NCBI GenBank assembly: GCA_022778785.1 | Contig: JALFSO010000009.1 | Coordinates: 1-64,000, forward strand | Length of the DNA: 64,000 nucleotides | Origin: Dysosmobacter sp. | Lineage (GTDB): Bacteria > Bacillota > Clostridia > Oscillospirales > Oscillospiraceae | Direction: 5' to 3' | In this document: piece by piece, positions 24,785 to 32,721 of the stretch | Position numbering within the stretch: position 1 is the stretch's first letter | Layout of the letters: the number at the start of each line of letters is the position of its first letter | Program-made: the position numbers and the translations under genes | Notes under the pieces: generated by a model | What the model saw: only the letters and a program-made list of their open reading frames with translations | What the model was told of the DNA's origin: nothing | The model's database searches: none

Positions 24785-26002
24785 TCATTCCTCCCGCTCC
24801 TGCTGAGGCACGTCGGTGCGGTAGGCCGCGGTGTTCTCCGGCATCCCCCGTTCCCGCAGGCGGGTCCGGGTGAGGAAGGACACGAAGGCGTACAGGCAGG
24901 CGAACACCGGCACGCCGAAGAACATCCCCGGCAGGCCGAAGAAGCTGCCGCCCGCCAGAATGGCGATGATGACCCACAGGCTGGACAGGCCCGTCTTGTC
25001 CCCCAGGATCTTGGGGCCGATGACGTTGCCGTCCACCTGCTGAAGGATGATGATGAAGATCAGGAAGTACACCGCCCTGATGGGATTGGCCAGCAGGATC
25101 AGGAAGATGCTGGGAACGGCGCCCAGAAACGGTCCGAAGAAGGGAATGATATTGGTGACGCCCACGATCACCGACACCAGCGGCGTATAGGGGATCTGCA
25201 GGAACCGGCAGACAAAGAAGCAGATGACGCCGATGATGAGGGAGTCCAGCAGCTTGCCCCGGACGAAGCCGGAGAAGATCCGGTCTACCTTGTGGATGCC
25301 CCGGAACAGCCAGTAGGTCTTCTCCAGGGGGACGAAGCCGTAGACCAGCTTCCGGGCATGGGCTGCGCACCGCTCCTTGGTGGACAGCAGGTACACTGAC
25401 ACGATGACGCCCACCACCAGATCGCTGACGAAGCCCACCGCCTGGAAGATGCCGCCGGATACGGCGGTCATCAGCATCTGGGCCTGGGGCAGGACCTCCT
25501 TGGTGAGCCAGTTGGTCATCTCCTTGTAGTAGGTGTTCATCTGGGTGGCCACCCAGGCCTCCACCGCCGGATTCTGCTCCAGCAGATGGGCGATCCAGCC
25601 GCTGATGATGTTATAGTAGTTCTCCAGATTGCTGAACAGCTGGAAGATGCTCTTGTACAGCTCCGGCAGCAGGAAGGACAGCAGCAGCCACGCCGCCGCG
25701 CAGATCATGGCCCAGGTCAGCAGCAGGCTCACTGCCCGGGGGATCGGGGCGCACATCCGGCCCTCCGCACTGGCCCGGTCCACGCTTCTGTGGAAGAATG
25801 CCTCCTCCCAGAAATTAACGGTAGGGGCCAGCAGATAGGCGATGAGGGCGCCGTAAAAAATTGGCTGCATCGCCCCGGACAGAATGCGGAAAAAGGACAC
25901 TGCCGCCCGGCTCCCGAACAGGGTATCATAGAACAGCAGGATGGCCGCCACCGTGGCGAATACAGTGATCCCCGCCTGCCAGTCGAATAGTTTGTGTTTC
26001 AA
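24785..26002 (-). CDS. AI-2E family transporter (PF01594-type permease)
   Basis: A 405-residue membrane protein with paired N-terminal helices, a periplasmic-size loop (about 105-200), then a cluster of helices. The conserved C-terminal segment NIIPFFGPFLGAVPS and IGPKILGDKTGLSSLWVI define the family. Members are linked with export of autoinducer-2, Na+/H+ exchange or sporulation (YtvI), so the substrate is open. It has its own strong terminator. The start is the ATG at 26002. No operon partner is close. Confidence 0.85.
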   Translation of the reverse strand: MKHKLFDWQAGITVFATVAAILLFYDTLFGSRAAVSFFRILSGAMQPIFYGALIAYLLAPTVNFWEEAFFHRSVDRASAEGRMCAPIPRAVSLLLTWAMICAAAWLLLSFLLPELYKSIFQLFSNLENYYNIISGWIAHLLEQNPAVEAWVATQMNTYYKEMTNWLTKEVLPQAQMLMTAVSGGIFQAVGFVSDLVVGVIVSVYLLSTKERCAAHARKLVYGFVPLEKTYWLFRGIHKVDRIFSGFVRGKLLDSLIIGVICFFVCRFLQIPYTPLVSVIVGVTNIIPFFGPFLGAVPSIFLILLANPIRAVYFLIFIIILQQVDGNVIGPKILGDKTGLSSLWVIIAILAGGSFFGLPGMFFGVPVFACLYAFVSFLTRTRLRERGMPENTAAYRTDVPQQEREE

Positions 26003-26082
26003 GGCCGTGCCCCCTTATGCCGCAAAAGTGTTACGAATCCGTTAATTTCTTCGTTTTTCATTGTACACGCCGGCGGATGGAA

Positions 26083-26111
26083 TTGCAATCCCGTATTTCC
26101 CGTGCTATACT
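26083..26111 (+). promoter_or_regulatory. Promoter of lipid kinase-Nudix operon
   Basis: TTGCAA (26083-26088), 17-base spacer, TATACT (26106-26111); the predicted +1 is about 55 bases before the ATG. Confidence 0.68.
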
Positions 26112-26173
26112 ACAGGCGAAACCTATTTAACACTATTTTAACATTTTTTCGGAAATTTTTAGGGAGTTTTATC

Positions 26174-27058
26174 ATGTCGAAAAAGCTTCTTTTTATCGTG
26201 AATCCCACCTCCGGGAAAAAACAGTCCCGCAGTCCCCTGTTTGACGCGGTCTCCATCTTCTCCGATGCCGGTTATCTGGTGAAGGTCCACCTCACCACCG
26301 CCCCGGGAGACGCCACCCGGACCGTCCTCAACGAGGGAAAGCGGTATGACATCATCGTCTCCTCCGGCGGCGACGGTACTCTCAACGAGACCATTGCCGG
26401 ATTGATGCAGCTGGACAAGCGCCCCCTGCTGGGCTATCTCCCCCGTGGCAGCACCAACGACTTCGCCGCCAGCCTCCATCTGTCCTCCAACCCCGTGAAG
26501 GCCGCCCAGGCCGTCATGGAACAGCGTCTCCAGATGCTGGACATCGGCCACTGGAATGAACGGTACTTCGTGTACGTGGCGTCCTTCGGTGCCTTCACCC
26601 GCAGCTCCTATGCCGCCCCCCAGGCCGCCAAGAACGCCTTGGGGCACTTCGCCTATATTCTGGAGGGCATGAAAGATCTGAACACCCTCCGGCCCTACAA
26701 AGTCCGTCTGACGGCGGACGGAGAGGTGCTGGACGGAGAGTATCTGTTCGGTGCCGTGTGCAATTCCACTTCCATCGGCGGGCTGATGAAGCTGAACCCC
26801 GAGCGGGTGGTACTGGACGACGGCAAGTTCGAGATGCTGCTGATCCCTTCCCCCAAGACGGCTATGGATCTGCAGAACCTGATTCTGGCTCTGCTGAACC
26901 AGCAGTACGACTCCGAGGGTCTCATCTTCCGCCATGTCTCCTCCGTCACCGTAGAGCCGGGGGAGGACCTGCCCTGGTCTCTGGACGGCGAATACGCCCC
27001 CAGCGCCCAGCGGGTGGAGATCACCAACCAGCAGGCGGCGCTGAAGTTCCTGCTGTGA
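26174..27058 (+). CDS. Diacylglycerol kinase-family lipid kinase
   Basis: A 294-residue DagK-catalytic-family protein with VNPTSGKK at the N-terminus, nucleotide-binding GGDGTLNE (residues 65-72) and LPRGSTNDFAASL. By family it phosphorylates diacylglycerol or a related lipid at the membrane, as DgkB does in lipoteichoic acid turnover. The ATG at 26174 follows AGGGAG. Its TGA stop overlaps the GTG start of the Nudix gene. The LtaS-like gene at 49-51 kb would generate diacylglycerol, so the two could be linked functionally. Confidence 0.88.
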   Translation: MSKKLLFIVNPTSGKKQSRSPLFDAVSIFSDAGYLVKVHLTTAPGDATRTVLNEGKRYDIIVSSGGDGTLNETIAGLMQLDKRPLLGYLPRGSTNDFAASLHLSSNPVKAAQAVMEQRLQMLDIGHWNERYFVYVASFGAFTRSSYAAPQAAKNALGHFAYILEGMKDLNTLRPYKVRLTADGEVLDGEYLFGAVCNSTSIGGLMKLNPERVVLDDGKFEMLLIPSPKTAMDLQNLILALLNQQYDSEGLIFRHVSSVTVEPGEDLPWSLDGEYAPSAQRVEITNQQAALKFLL

Positions 27059-27663
27059 CGGCGGCGGAGTTCGCCGCCCGTTGGGGCGGCCACGTGCCGG
27101 GTCCCATGGGGGTCCGCCGCCGGTTTGCGGTGCTCATCCCCCTGGTGGAAGCGCCGGACGGACTGCGTCTTCTGTTTGAGGTCCGGGCAGCCGGACTGCG
27201 GCAGGGCGGCGAGGTCTGTTTCCCCGGCGGACGGGCGGAACAGGACGAATCCGCCTTGGACTGCGCCCTGCGGGAGACCCGGGAGGAGCTGTCCATTCCC
27301 CGGGAGGAGATCCGCGTGCTGGGGATGACGGACTATCTGCTCCACCAGCGGGGCTTTCTCCTCCAGCCGGTGGTGGGACTGGTGTCCCCCGCCGGGATGG
27401 CCGCCCTGTCCCCCTCCCCCGCCGAGGTGGCGGAGGTCTTCACCGTGCCTGCGGACTTCTTCCGGGACACGGAACCGTCCCTGTACCGCTACGGCTTGAC
27501 CCCCAACATCCCGCCGGATTTCCCCTACGATGCCATCGGCATCGGGCCGGACTATCACTGGGGTGCCGGTGAGGTGGAGGTGCCGGTGTGGCGCTATGAG
27601 GAGCACGTCATCTGGGGCATGACCGCCCGCATCCTGCGGGACATGCTGGGGCAGATGGAATGA
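27055..27663 (+). CDS. Nudix hydrolase, CoA-pyrophosphatase type
   Basis: A 202-residue protein whose GTG start overlaps the previous stop (GTGA), so translation is coupled. The Nudix box fits G-x5-E-x7-RE-x2-EE (GRAEQDE...RETREEL). The preceding RAAGLRQGGEVCFPGG matches the extra signature of the NudL/YeaB group that cleaves coenzyme A to 3',5'-ADP and 4'-phosphopantetheine. The second Nudix glycine is a serine (ELSI), a mild deviation. CoA specificity is inferred from the signature only. Confidence 0.82.
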   Translation: MTAAEFAARWGGHVPGPMGVRRRFAVLIPLVEAPDGLRLLFEVRAAGLRQGGEVCFPGGRAEQDESALDCALRETREELSIPREEIRVLGMTDYLLHQRGFLLQPVVGLVSPAGMAALSPSPAEVAEVFTVPADFFRDTEPSLYRYGLTPNIPPDFPYDAIGIGPDYHWGAGEVEVPVWRYEEHVIWGMTARILRDMLGQME

Positions 27664-27712
27664 TCCCCCATATCGATCCTTCTATTCTGGAAGAAGGCCG
27701 CACATGAAAACA

Positions 27713-27742
27713 ACACGCCCGCCGGTCCCCCGGCGGGCGTGT
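27713..27742. terminator. Bidirectional terminator
   Basis: Perfect 13-bp stem ACACGCCCGCCGG / CCGGCGGGCGTGT, between convergent genes. TTGTTTTC follows on minus, CTCTGTTC on plus. Confidence 0.85.
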
Positions 27743-27748
27743 CTCTGT

Positions 27749-28633
27749 TCAGTTCCCAAATTCCAGACGCCGCAGGCCGTCCAGATCCGACGGCTCCATG
27801 GGGGCGTAGTCCGCCGCGCCCATTGCCGCCCGCGCCGTCTCCGGACTGTCGAAAGCATTCTCCAACGCCGATGCCAGGGCGGTCCGGAATCGCGCCGTTT
27901 GCAGTTCCGTCCGCTCCGGCGTCACCGCCGCTACCCAGGTGAACAGCGGCTCCGTCTCCCCGATGCTCTGTCCATCCGCCGCCATCTCCTCCGGCAGGGG
28001 AAACAGGTCGATCTCCTCCTCTGACGCGGCCCGCAGCAGCGTCTCCCAATCATCGTAAATGGTGACGTCGGACAGATCCGCCACGCCGTCTCCCTCGTAC
28101 CGGTCCTCCAGCCACAGCTCCAGGCACCGGTATCCCCCATCGGAGTCCTCCGCCAGCACGCCCCACCGTGCCCGGTCCAGCTCCGTCCAGGTGAGGTCCC
28201 GTCGCTCCGCCTGCTTGGCCAGCTGTGCGCCGTAGTCCGACGGTCCGGCGCAGATCTCCACCCGGAGGGACTCTCCCAGAACAGGCACGGCGTCCCGGCT
28301 GAGACGGACGAAGTCCGATGCCGGCAGGAACGCCAGATCCACGCCGCCGTCCTCCAGAGCCTGAATGGTGGCGGCGTGGGAGGTTCCGAAGGTGACGGAC
28401 AGTTCCTCTACCTCCACCCCCTCCGGCGCCAGCAGCTCCGGCAGGGCCGCCATGGCCTTCCGGGCGGCGGCGGTGTCCAGATCCCTGGGCAGCTCCACCG
28501 CCAGGGTGTCCAGTTTCAGGATCGTCTCCTCCTGTGAGGAAGACACAGCCGGTTCCGGCGTCTTCCGCCGTCCGCAGGCGGACAGCAGGCACAGCGTCAG
28601 GACGAGGACTGCGGCGAGGGTGCGTTTGTTCAT
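27749..28633 (-). CDS. PhnD-like substrate-binding lipoprotein (orphan)
   Basis: A 294-residue protein with lipobox LLSAC. The segment GTSHAATIQALEDGGVDLAFLPASDF is typical of PhnD/SsuA-type (phosphonate, sulphonate or similar) binding proteins. No permease or ATPase gene adjoins it. The start at 28633 (MNKRTL) follows AGAGGAG by 5 bases; ten extra in-frame residues upstream overlap that site and are unlikely. The conserved fold makes a ligand sensor or a transporter subunit equally possible. Confidence 0.75.
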   Translation of the reverse strand: MNKRTLAAVLVLTLCLLSACGRRKTPEPAVSSSQEETILKLDTLAVELPRDLDTAAARKAMAALPELLAPEGVEVEELSVTFGTSHAATIQALEDGGVDLAFLPASDFVRLSRDAVPVLGESLRVEICAGPSDYGAQLAKQAERRDLTWTELDRARWGVLAEDSDGGYRCLELWLEDRYEGDGVADLSDVTIYDDWETLLRAASEEEIDLFPLPEEMAADGQSIGETEPLFTWVAAVTPERTELQTARFRTALASALENAFDSPETARAAMGAADYAPMEPSDLDGLRRLEFGN

Positions 28634-28669
28634 AGAACTCCTCTTTTCTCTCAAAAACGCCATTGGCGG

Positions 28670-28698
28670 TGGACAGGTCCGGTATCTTCTGCTAAAAT
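28670..28698 (+). promoter_or_regulatory. Promoter of cupin gene
   Basis: TGGACA (28670-28675), 17-base spacer, TAAAAT (28693-28698). Confidence 0.55.
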
Positions 28699-28714
28699 AA
28701 GGGTGCGGTTTTCC

Positions 28715-28761
28715 ATGCCGGGACAGCGCCGTCCTTTTCCGGAGGGCTGTCCGGCAGGCAT
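28715..28761 (+). terminator. Attenuator-like hairpin in cupin leader
   Basis: Long stem built from ATGCC/GGCAT and GGGACAGC/GCTGTCC, followed by TATTTTATC. It lies between promoter and gene, so it may reduce or regulate read-through. Confidence 0.45.
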
Positions 28762-28819
28762 TATTTTATCACCTGTCCCGGTCCGGCACAAGGCCGGGCG
28801 GAAAAGGAGCGAGAAGGTC

Positions 28820-29164
28820 ATGTATACACTGTCTGAAAACTGTCCCATCAATGAGGTCTGCGTCCAGGGCGGCAAGGGTCTCACCAAGCTGAAGGAGCTG
28901 GCCACGCCGGAGCAGATGTACAACCACGTCCGGCTGTTCAAGCACATCACGCTGAATCCCGGCTGCTCCATCGGCTATCACACCCATGAGCACGAGACGG
29001 AGTTCTACTACATCCTCAAGGGCGAGGCCCTGTTCAGCGACAACGGCAAGGAGGTCATCCTCCACGCCGGCGATGTCGCCGCCACCGGCTACGGTGAGGG
29101 CCACAGCCTGGAGAACCAGTCCCAGGAGTCCATGGAGCTCATCGCCCTCATCGTCACGGAGTAA
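28820..29164 (+). CDS. Small cupin-domain protein
   Basis: A 114-residue single cupin. Motif 1 is GYHTHEHETEFYYILKGE, with two histidines and glutamate as metal ligands; motif 2 is HAGDVAATGYGEGHSLEN. Such one-domain cupins are often metal-dependent isomerases, dioxygenases or sugar or ligand sensors; no partner gene indicates which. The start at 28820 has AAGGAG 11 bases upstream. It is monocistronic, with a strong terminator after it. Confidence 0.85.
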   Translation: MYTLSENCPINEVCVQGGKGLTKLKELATPEQMYNHVRLFKHITLNPGCSIGYHTHEHETEFYYILKGEALFSDNGKEVILHAGDVAATGYGEGHSLENQSQESMELIALIVTE

Positions 29165-29188
29165 GCTGCCGCTGAGGAACCGCGCGCC

Positions 29189-29218
29189 ATCCGCCGTTTG
29201 CAAAAACGGCGGATTTTT
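29189..29218 (+). terminator. Terminator after cupin gene
   Basis: Perfect 11-bp stem ATCCGCCGTTT / AAACGGCGGAT with a GCAA loop, then TTTT. Confidence 0.92.
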
Positions 29219-29224
29219 CCTATT

Positions 29225-29256
29225 CTTTCGAAAGATTTTTCGTTCCCCATTCGTAT
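29225..29256 (+). promoter_or_regulatory. Possible ECF-type promoter of the sigma gene
   Basis: CTTTCGAAAG palindrome (29225-29234), whose GAAAG lies 17 bases before CGTAT (29252-29256). This resembles the GAAAC-N16/17-CGTAT form of many ECF autoregulated promoters, and no sigma-A match is near. Confidence 0.4.
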
Positions 29257-29335
29257 CCCTTATGAGAGCGACAGAGCGGGAGGCGCCGAACATGGCCCGG
29301 CCCCTCTCCTTCGGCCATGGCTCTCGAAGGAGCTG

Positions 29336-29833
29336 ATGATTTTGTACGAAAATGAGCGAGCCCGGGAGTTGGTGGACCGGTATGCCGACACCATCCTCCG
29401 TCTGAGCTATACCTATCTGAAAAACACCCACGACGCCCAGGACATCTGTCAGGACGTGCTGGTGAAGCTGCTGACGGAGCCCCGGACCTTTGAAAGCCCC
29501 GACCATGAGCGGGCCTGGGTCCTTCGGGTCACCGCCAACGCCTGCAAGGACCTGCTGAAAAGTGCCTGGCGGAAGCGCACCTGCGGTCTGGACGAGTCTC
29601 TTGAGGTCCCCGCCCCGGAGGCGGAGGACGGCAACGTCCTGGCGGCGGTGAACGCCCTGCCGCCCCGGTACCGGGCGGTGATCTACCTCTATTACTATGA
29701 GGGCTACCAAGCGGCAGAGATCGGGCAGATCCTGGGCATCCCCACCGCCACCGTCCACACCCGGCTGGCCCGTGGCCGGGAGCGGCTGAAACTGGAATTG
29801 GGAGGAACGGAATATGGACAGCAGACAGTTTGA
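29336..29833 (+). CDS. ECF-type RNA polymerase sigma factor
   Basis: A sigma-70 family protein of about 165 residues with region 2 (YADTILRLSYTYLKNTHDAQDICQ) and region 4 (ALPPRYRAVIYLYYYEGY...EIGQILGIPTATVHTRL) and no region 1 or 3, as in ECF factors. AAGGAG at 29327-29332 leaves only 3 bases before the ATG at 29336 but 9 before an in-frame TTG at 29342, so the TTG may be the true start. The 3' end overlaps the DUF4179 gene by 20 bases. Confidence 0.88.
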   Translation: MILYENERARELVDRYADTILRLSYTYLKNTHDAQDICQDVLVKLLTEPRTFESPDHERAWVLRVTANACKDLLKSAWRKRTCGLDESLEVPAPEAEDGNVLAAVNALPPRYRAVIYLYYYEGYQAAEIGQILGIPTATVHTRLARGRERLKLELGGTEYGQQTV

Positions 29834-30872
29834 ATACCGGCAGGACCTGGACGCCCTGCATTTTACGGAAGAACAGAAATCCCTGCTGGCGGAGCGGGTC
29901 TCCGCCGCGGTGAAACAGGCCGTCCCCCGGCGGCGCCATCCTGTCCGGCGGATCGTCGTTCTGGCCGCGGCGGCGGCCATGGCGCTGATGGTAGGTGCCG
30001 GAGCCGCCGGAGGGCTGGGCACTGTGTCGGAGATCTTCGCCCCCATCTTCGGCGGCTCCGTAGCCCAGACGGAGGTCATCAACAAGATCGGACGGCCCGT
30101 CGGCGCGTCCGATACGGACAACGGCGTCACTATCACCGCCGACGCCATCATCGGCGACAAGTACAACGCCTGCGTCGTCTTCACCATCCGCCGGGATGAC
30201 GGCACGGCCCTGCTGCCGGAGGGCGTTGACGCCCGGAATCTGCTGATGGGCGGCTTCGGCGGCGTGACGGTGAACACCCCGGGCGGAAGCCACGGCAGCG
30301 CCTGGTTCCTGGCAGACCCCGCCGATCCCGCCGCCGTACAGCTGGTGGAGGCTCTCTCCTCTGACCGGCCGATGACCGGCAGCACAGCCGCCGCGGAGTT
30401 TGAGGACCTGTGCCGCTGGGATGACGTCAGCGGCGAGGCTGTCCCTGTGGCGGAGGGACACTGGAAATTCCGGTTTCGCATGGACTACGAAGATTCCTCC
30501 GTCACCCTGGGCGGCGGTGAAACCTTTGAACAGGGCAGCATGACCTTCACCATTGACGAGATCACCGTCTCCCCTGTGGCGGTGCAGGTATCCTATGTTG
30601 TGGACAGTGAAGTTCAGTGGAGCAACGCCCCCAGTGGCCGGGAGGACCCGGCGGACGCCCGCCAGGTGGAGCGGTATCTGGAGAATGCGGAGATCCTGCT
30701 GACCAAAACCGACGGTACAGTCATCGACCTGTCCTCCTCCGGCGGCAGTATCAAACCGGAGAACGGCGTCACTGTCTGCACCAAGGGCAGCATGATGGAG
30801 GAAATTATCCCCCTGGAGGAGTTGGCCAGCATCTCCGTAGGCGGCGTGGTGTACGATATCCCGCAGACATAG
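29814..30872 (+). CDS. DUF4179-family membrane protein, putative anti-sigma factor
   Basis: A 352-residue protein with a cytoplasmic N-terminus (about 45 residues), one membrane helix at about 45-65, and a large external DUF4179-type beta-rich domain containing ADAIIGDKYNACVVFTI. This topology, and translational overlap with the ECF sigma gene, indicate a regulatory partner that holds the sigma factor at the membrane until a signal arrives. The signal is unknown. No zinc-finger anti-sigma motif is visible, unlike the second pair at 33.7-35.3 kb. Confidence 0.75.
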   Translation: MDSRQFEYRQDLDALHFTEEQKSLLAERVSAAVKQAVPRRRHPVRRIVVLAAAAAMALMVGAGAAGGLGTVSEIFAPIFGGSVAQTEVINKIGRPVGASDTDNGVTITADAIIGDKYNACVVFTIRRDDGTALLPEGVDARNLLMGGFGGVTVNTPGGSHGSAWFLADPADPAAVQLVEALSSDRPMTGSTAAAEFEDLCRWDDVSGEAVPVAEGHWKFRFRMDYEDSSVTLGGGETFEQGSMTFTIDEITVSPVAVQVSYVVDSEVQWSNAPSGREDPADARQVERYLENAEILLTKTDGTVIDLSSSGGSIKPENGVTVCTKGSMMEEIIPLEELASISVGGVVYDIPQT

Positions 30873-30886
30873 GGGATACATGTATG

Positions 30887-30925
30887 ACAGGAGGCCCGGC
30901 CAATGGCCGAGCCTCCTGTGTTTTA
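30887..30925. terminator. Bidirectional terminator
   Basis: ACAGGAGGC / GCCTCCTGT with an inner GGCC/GGCC stem, then GTTTTATT on plus; sits between convergent genes. Confidence 0.8.
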
Positions 30926-32260
30926 TTCCGCGCTCACTGTTTCCGCCCCGGCGGGCGTGAAAGCCGGGCCATGCTGCCACGCCGGGAGATGGGCCTCCCG
31001 CAGCGGCGACAGTGCCGCGCCGATGAGCGCCATATGCACCATCGTGTTGAGATTTCCCACCAGCAGCGGAAATGTGGCGGACCACAGCACAAATCCCAGA
31101 TTCGTCGCCGCCGCCATAGCCGCCTCCAGCCCCACGGACGCCGCCACCGCCAGAACCATGGCGCGGCCCATGGGGTCCTTCAGCCGCATACCCCGGCGGA
31201 GCAGCCAGACTACCAGCAGGGCTGTGGCGGCCATCAGCAGCAGGAAGGGCAGCCAGCCCAGCTTGTGGATCGCGGTGGTGAGCAGGAAGCTCCTTCCCCC
31301 CTCCGGCACGATCTGTTCATAGGGATAGCCGCTGTAGACGGGGCCCATGGTCCCCTCGCCCAGCCATCGGGCCCCGGCCAGTGCCCGCCGGACCATCATG
31401 GCCTGATAGCCGCTGCCCATCGGGTCCAGCTCCGGGTGGAGCGCCATCAGCAGGCGGCTCCGGCCAAACCCCGTCCAGACAAGTCCCGCCACGGCAAAGA
31501 CCAGGAGCATCGCCGTGCCGCAGACCAGTGTCAAAGCCTGTTTTTTCGCCACCCCGTACCAGTCATGACAGACGGCCATGCACAGCAGGAGAAGGCCTAC
31601 TGCCATCAGCCGCACGCCGCCCCAGACGGCGGGGGCCATCAGGGCCAGAGCCGTCAGCGGCACGCCGCCCAGCAGGGACGCCGCCAGTCCCGTCCAGCCC
31701 ATCCCCCGCCAGGCACAGAGCCACAGGGCGTATGTCAGAGGATAGAACTCCACCAGATACCGGGTGTAATAGGACGCGCCATTCACATTAGGCGACAGCG
31801 CCAGCGAGCAGGCGGACAGCAGAAGGATGCCGATGTACACCGCCCTTCCGTGACGGCAGAGGGTAGTATAATCCCCAAAATACGCTGCCAGCAGGCAGAC
31901 TGTCCCCAGGCACAGGGCCCCCGCCGTCCGGAGGGGATTGCTCCCGTCCCAGAGCCAGCCCGCCGTCAGCCACACCCGCAGGAAGCCTCCGGCGAGGGCC
32001 AGGGCCACGGTCAGGGCCAGCAGTCCCCACTGGGGTGCGGGACGGTGCAGGCCATCCAGGGCCGCGCCGGTCTCCGCCGGGTCCCCCATCTGCCGGACGG
32101 TCTCCGCCGCGGCGTCCTCCTCCGTCATACCCGCCGCCCGGCAGTCCTCCAGCTGCTCCAGCAGATGCTCCCGCAGTTCCTCCCGCAGGGCGGGACGGGC
32201 CCGTCTCCAGCGGACATGGGTCAGGACCTGTTCCAGATAGTCCGTCAGCTTGTCAGGCAA
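30923..32260 (-). CDS. SEDS-like (FtsW/RodA-type) membrane protein with permease-prefix domain
   Basis: A 445-residue protein. Residues 1-70 form a soluble helical prefix of the HAAS/DUF1700 kind (LREELREHLLEQLEDC). About ten helices follow. The C-terminal part resembles SEDS proteins: SGYQAMMVRRAL, then FLLTTAIHKLGWLPFLLLM. At the site usually reading TDFIFAVIAEELG the sequence is RSFLLTTAIHKLG, so the conserved acidic residue thought to be essential in RodA is absent. It is cotranscribed with a PadR regulator, an arrangement seen with stress-induced membrane proteins. Glycosyltransferase activity is doubtful. Confidence 0.68.
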   Translation of the reverse strand: MPDKLTDYLEQVLTHVRWRRARPALREELREHLLEQLEDCRAAGMTEEDAAAETVRQMGDPAETGAALDGLHRPAPQWGLLALTVALALAGGFLRVWLTAGWLWDGSNPLRTAGALCLGTVCLLAAYFGDYTTLCRHGRAVYIGILLLSACSLALSPNVNGASYYTRYLVEFYPLTYALWLCAWRGMGWTGLAASLLGGVPLTALALMAPAVWGGVRLMAVGLLLLCMAVCHDWYGVAKKQALTLVCGTAMLLVFAVAGLVWTGFGRSRLLMALHPELDPMGSGYQAMMVRRALAGARWLGEGTMGPVYSGYPYEQIVPEGGRSFLLTTAIHKLGWLPFLLLMAATALLVVWLLRRGMRLKDPMGRAMVLAVAASVGLEAAMAAATNLGFVLWSATFPLLVGNLNTMVHMALIGAALSPLREAHLPAWQHGPAFTPAGAETVSAE

Positions 32261-32591
32261 GGCAGGTCCCTCCCCTCAGCACCCGGTCCACCGCGCCGGA
32301 GAAGGTCCGCCACTCCGTCTCCTTCTCCGCCAGGGCATCCCGTCCCGCATCCGTCAGGTGATAGTATTTCCGGGGCCGTCCGCCCTGGCTCTCCTCCACC
32401 CACGAAGTCACCAGCCCCTTTTCCTCCAGCCCGTGGAGCAGGGGATACAGCGTCCCCGCCTTCAGGTCAAAGGTGTGGTCGGACCGGCGGCGCAGCTCCT
32501 CGATCATCTCGTAGCCGTACAGGTCCTCCCCCTCCAGCAGCTTCAGCAGCAGCATTCCCGTGCTGCCCGCCAGCAGGCTCCTGTCCACCAT
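32253..32591 (-). CDS. PadR-family transcriptional regulator
   Basis: A 112-residue winged-helix protein with LLKLLEGEDLYGYEMIEEL, the TLYPLLHGLEEKGLV recognition region and RPRKYYHLTDAGRDAL, all typical of PadR. A short C-terminal dimer helix follows. It overlaps the SEDS-like gene by 8 bases. The promoter contains a large inverted repeat over the -10 box, so autorepression with the downstream membrane protein is probable. The inducer is unknown; membrane-active antibiotics induce some relatives. Confidence 0.9.
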   Translation of the reverse strand: MVDRSLLAGSTGMLLLKLLEGEDLYGYEMIEELRRRSDHTFDLKAGTLYPLLHGLEEKGLVTSWVEESQGGRPRKYYHLTDAGRDALAEKETEWRTFSGAVDRVLRGGTCLA

Positions 32592-32607
32592 ACTATATCG
32601 TCTCCCT

Positions 32608-32653
32608 ATATATAGAATATCTATATATTAGTCCGAAGCACTTCAAAAGTCAA
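32608..32653 (-). promoter_or_regulatory. Promoter and operator of padR operon
   Basis: Minus strand TTGACT (32653-32648), 17-base spacer, TAATAT (32630-32625). The perfect repeat ATATATAG-AATAT-CTATATAT (32608-32628) overlaps the -10 box. Confidence 0.75.
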
Positions 32654-32658
32654 TCCTC

Positions 32659-32687
32659 TTTTCTTTTTCCACCGCCTGTGGTAAACT
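32659..32687 (+). promoter_or_regulatory. Promoter of dusB
   Basis: TTTTCT (32659-32664), 17-base spacer, TAAACT (32682-32687); the -35 is weak. Confidence 0.45.
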
Positions 32688-32721
32688 AATCGTAATTCTG
32701 TGAAAAGCTGAGGTCTTCTCC

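Noticed and set aside
28769..31085. Long minus-strand open frames opposite the sigma and DUF4179 genes
   Set aside because: Composition is unlike protein, no domain is visible, and the plus-strand genes have clear motifs and ribosome sites.
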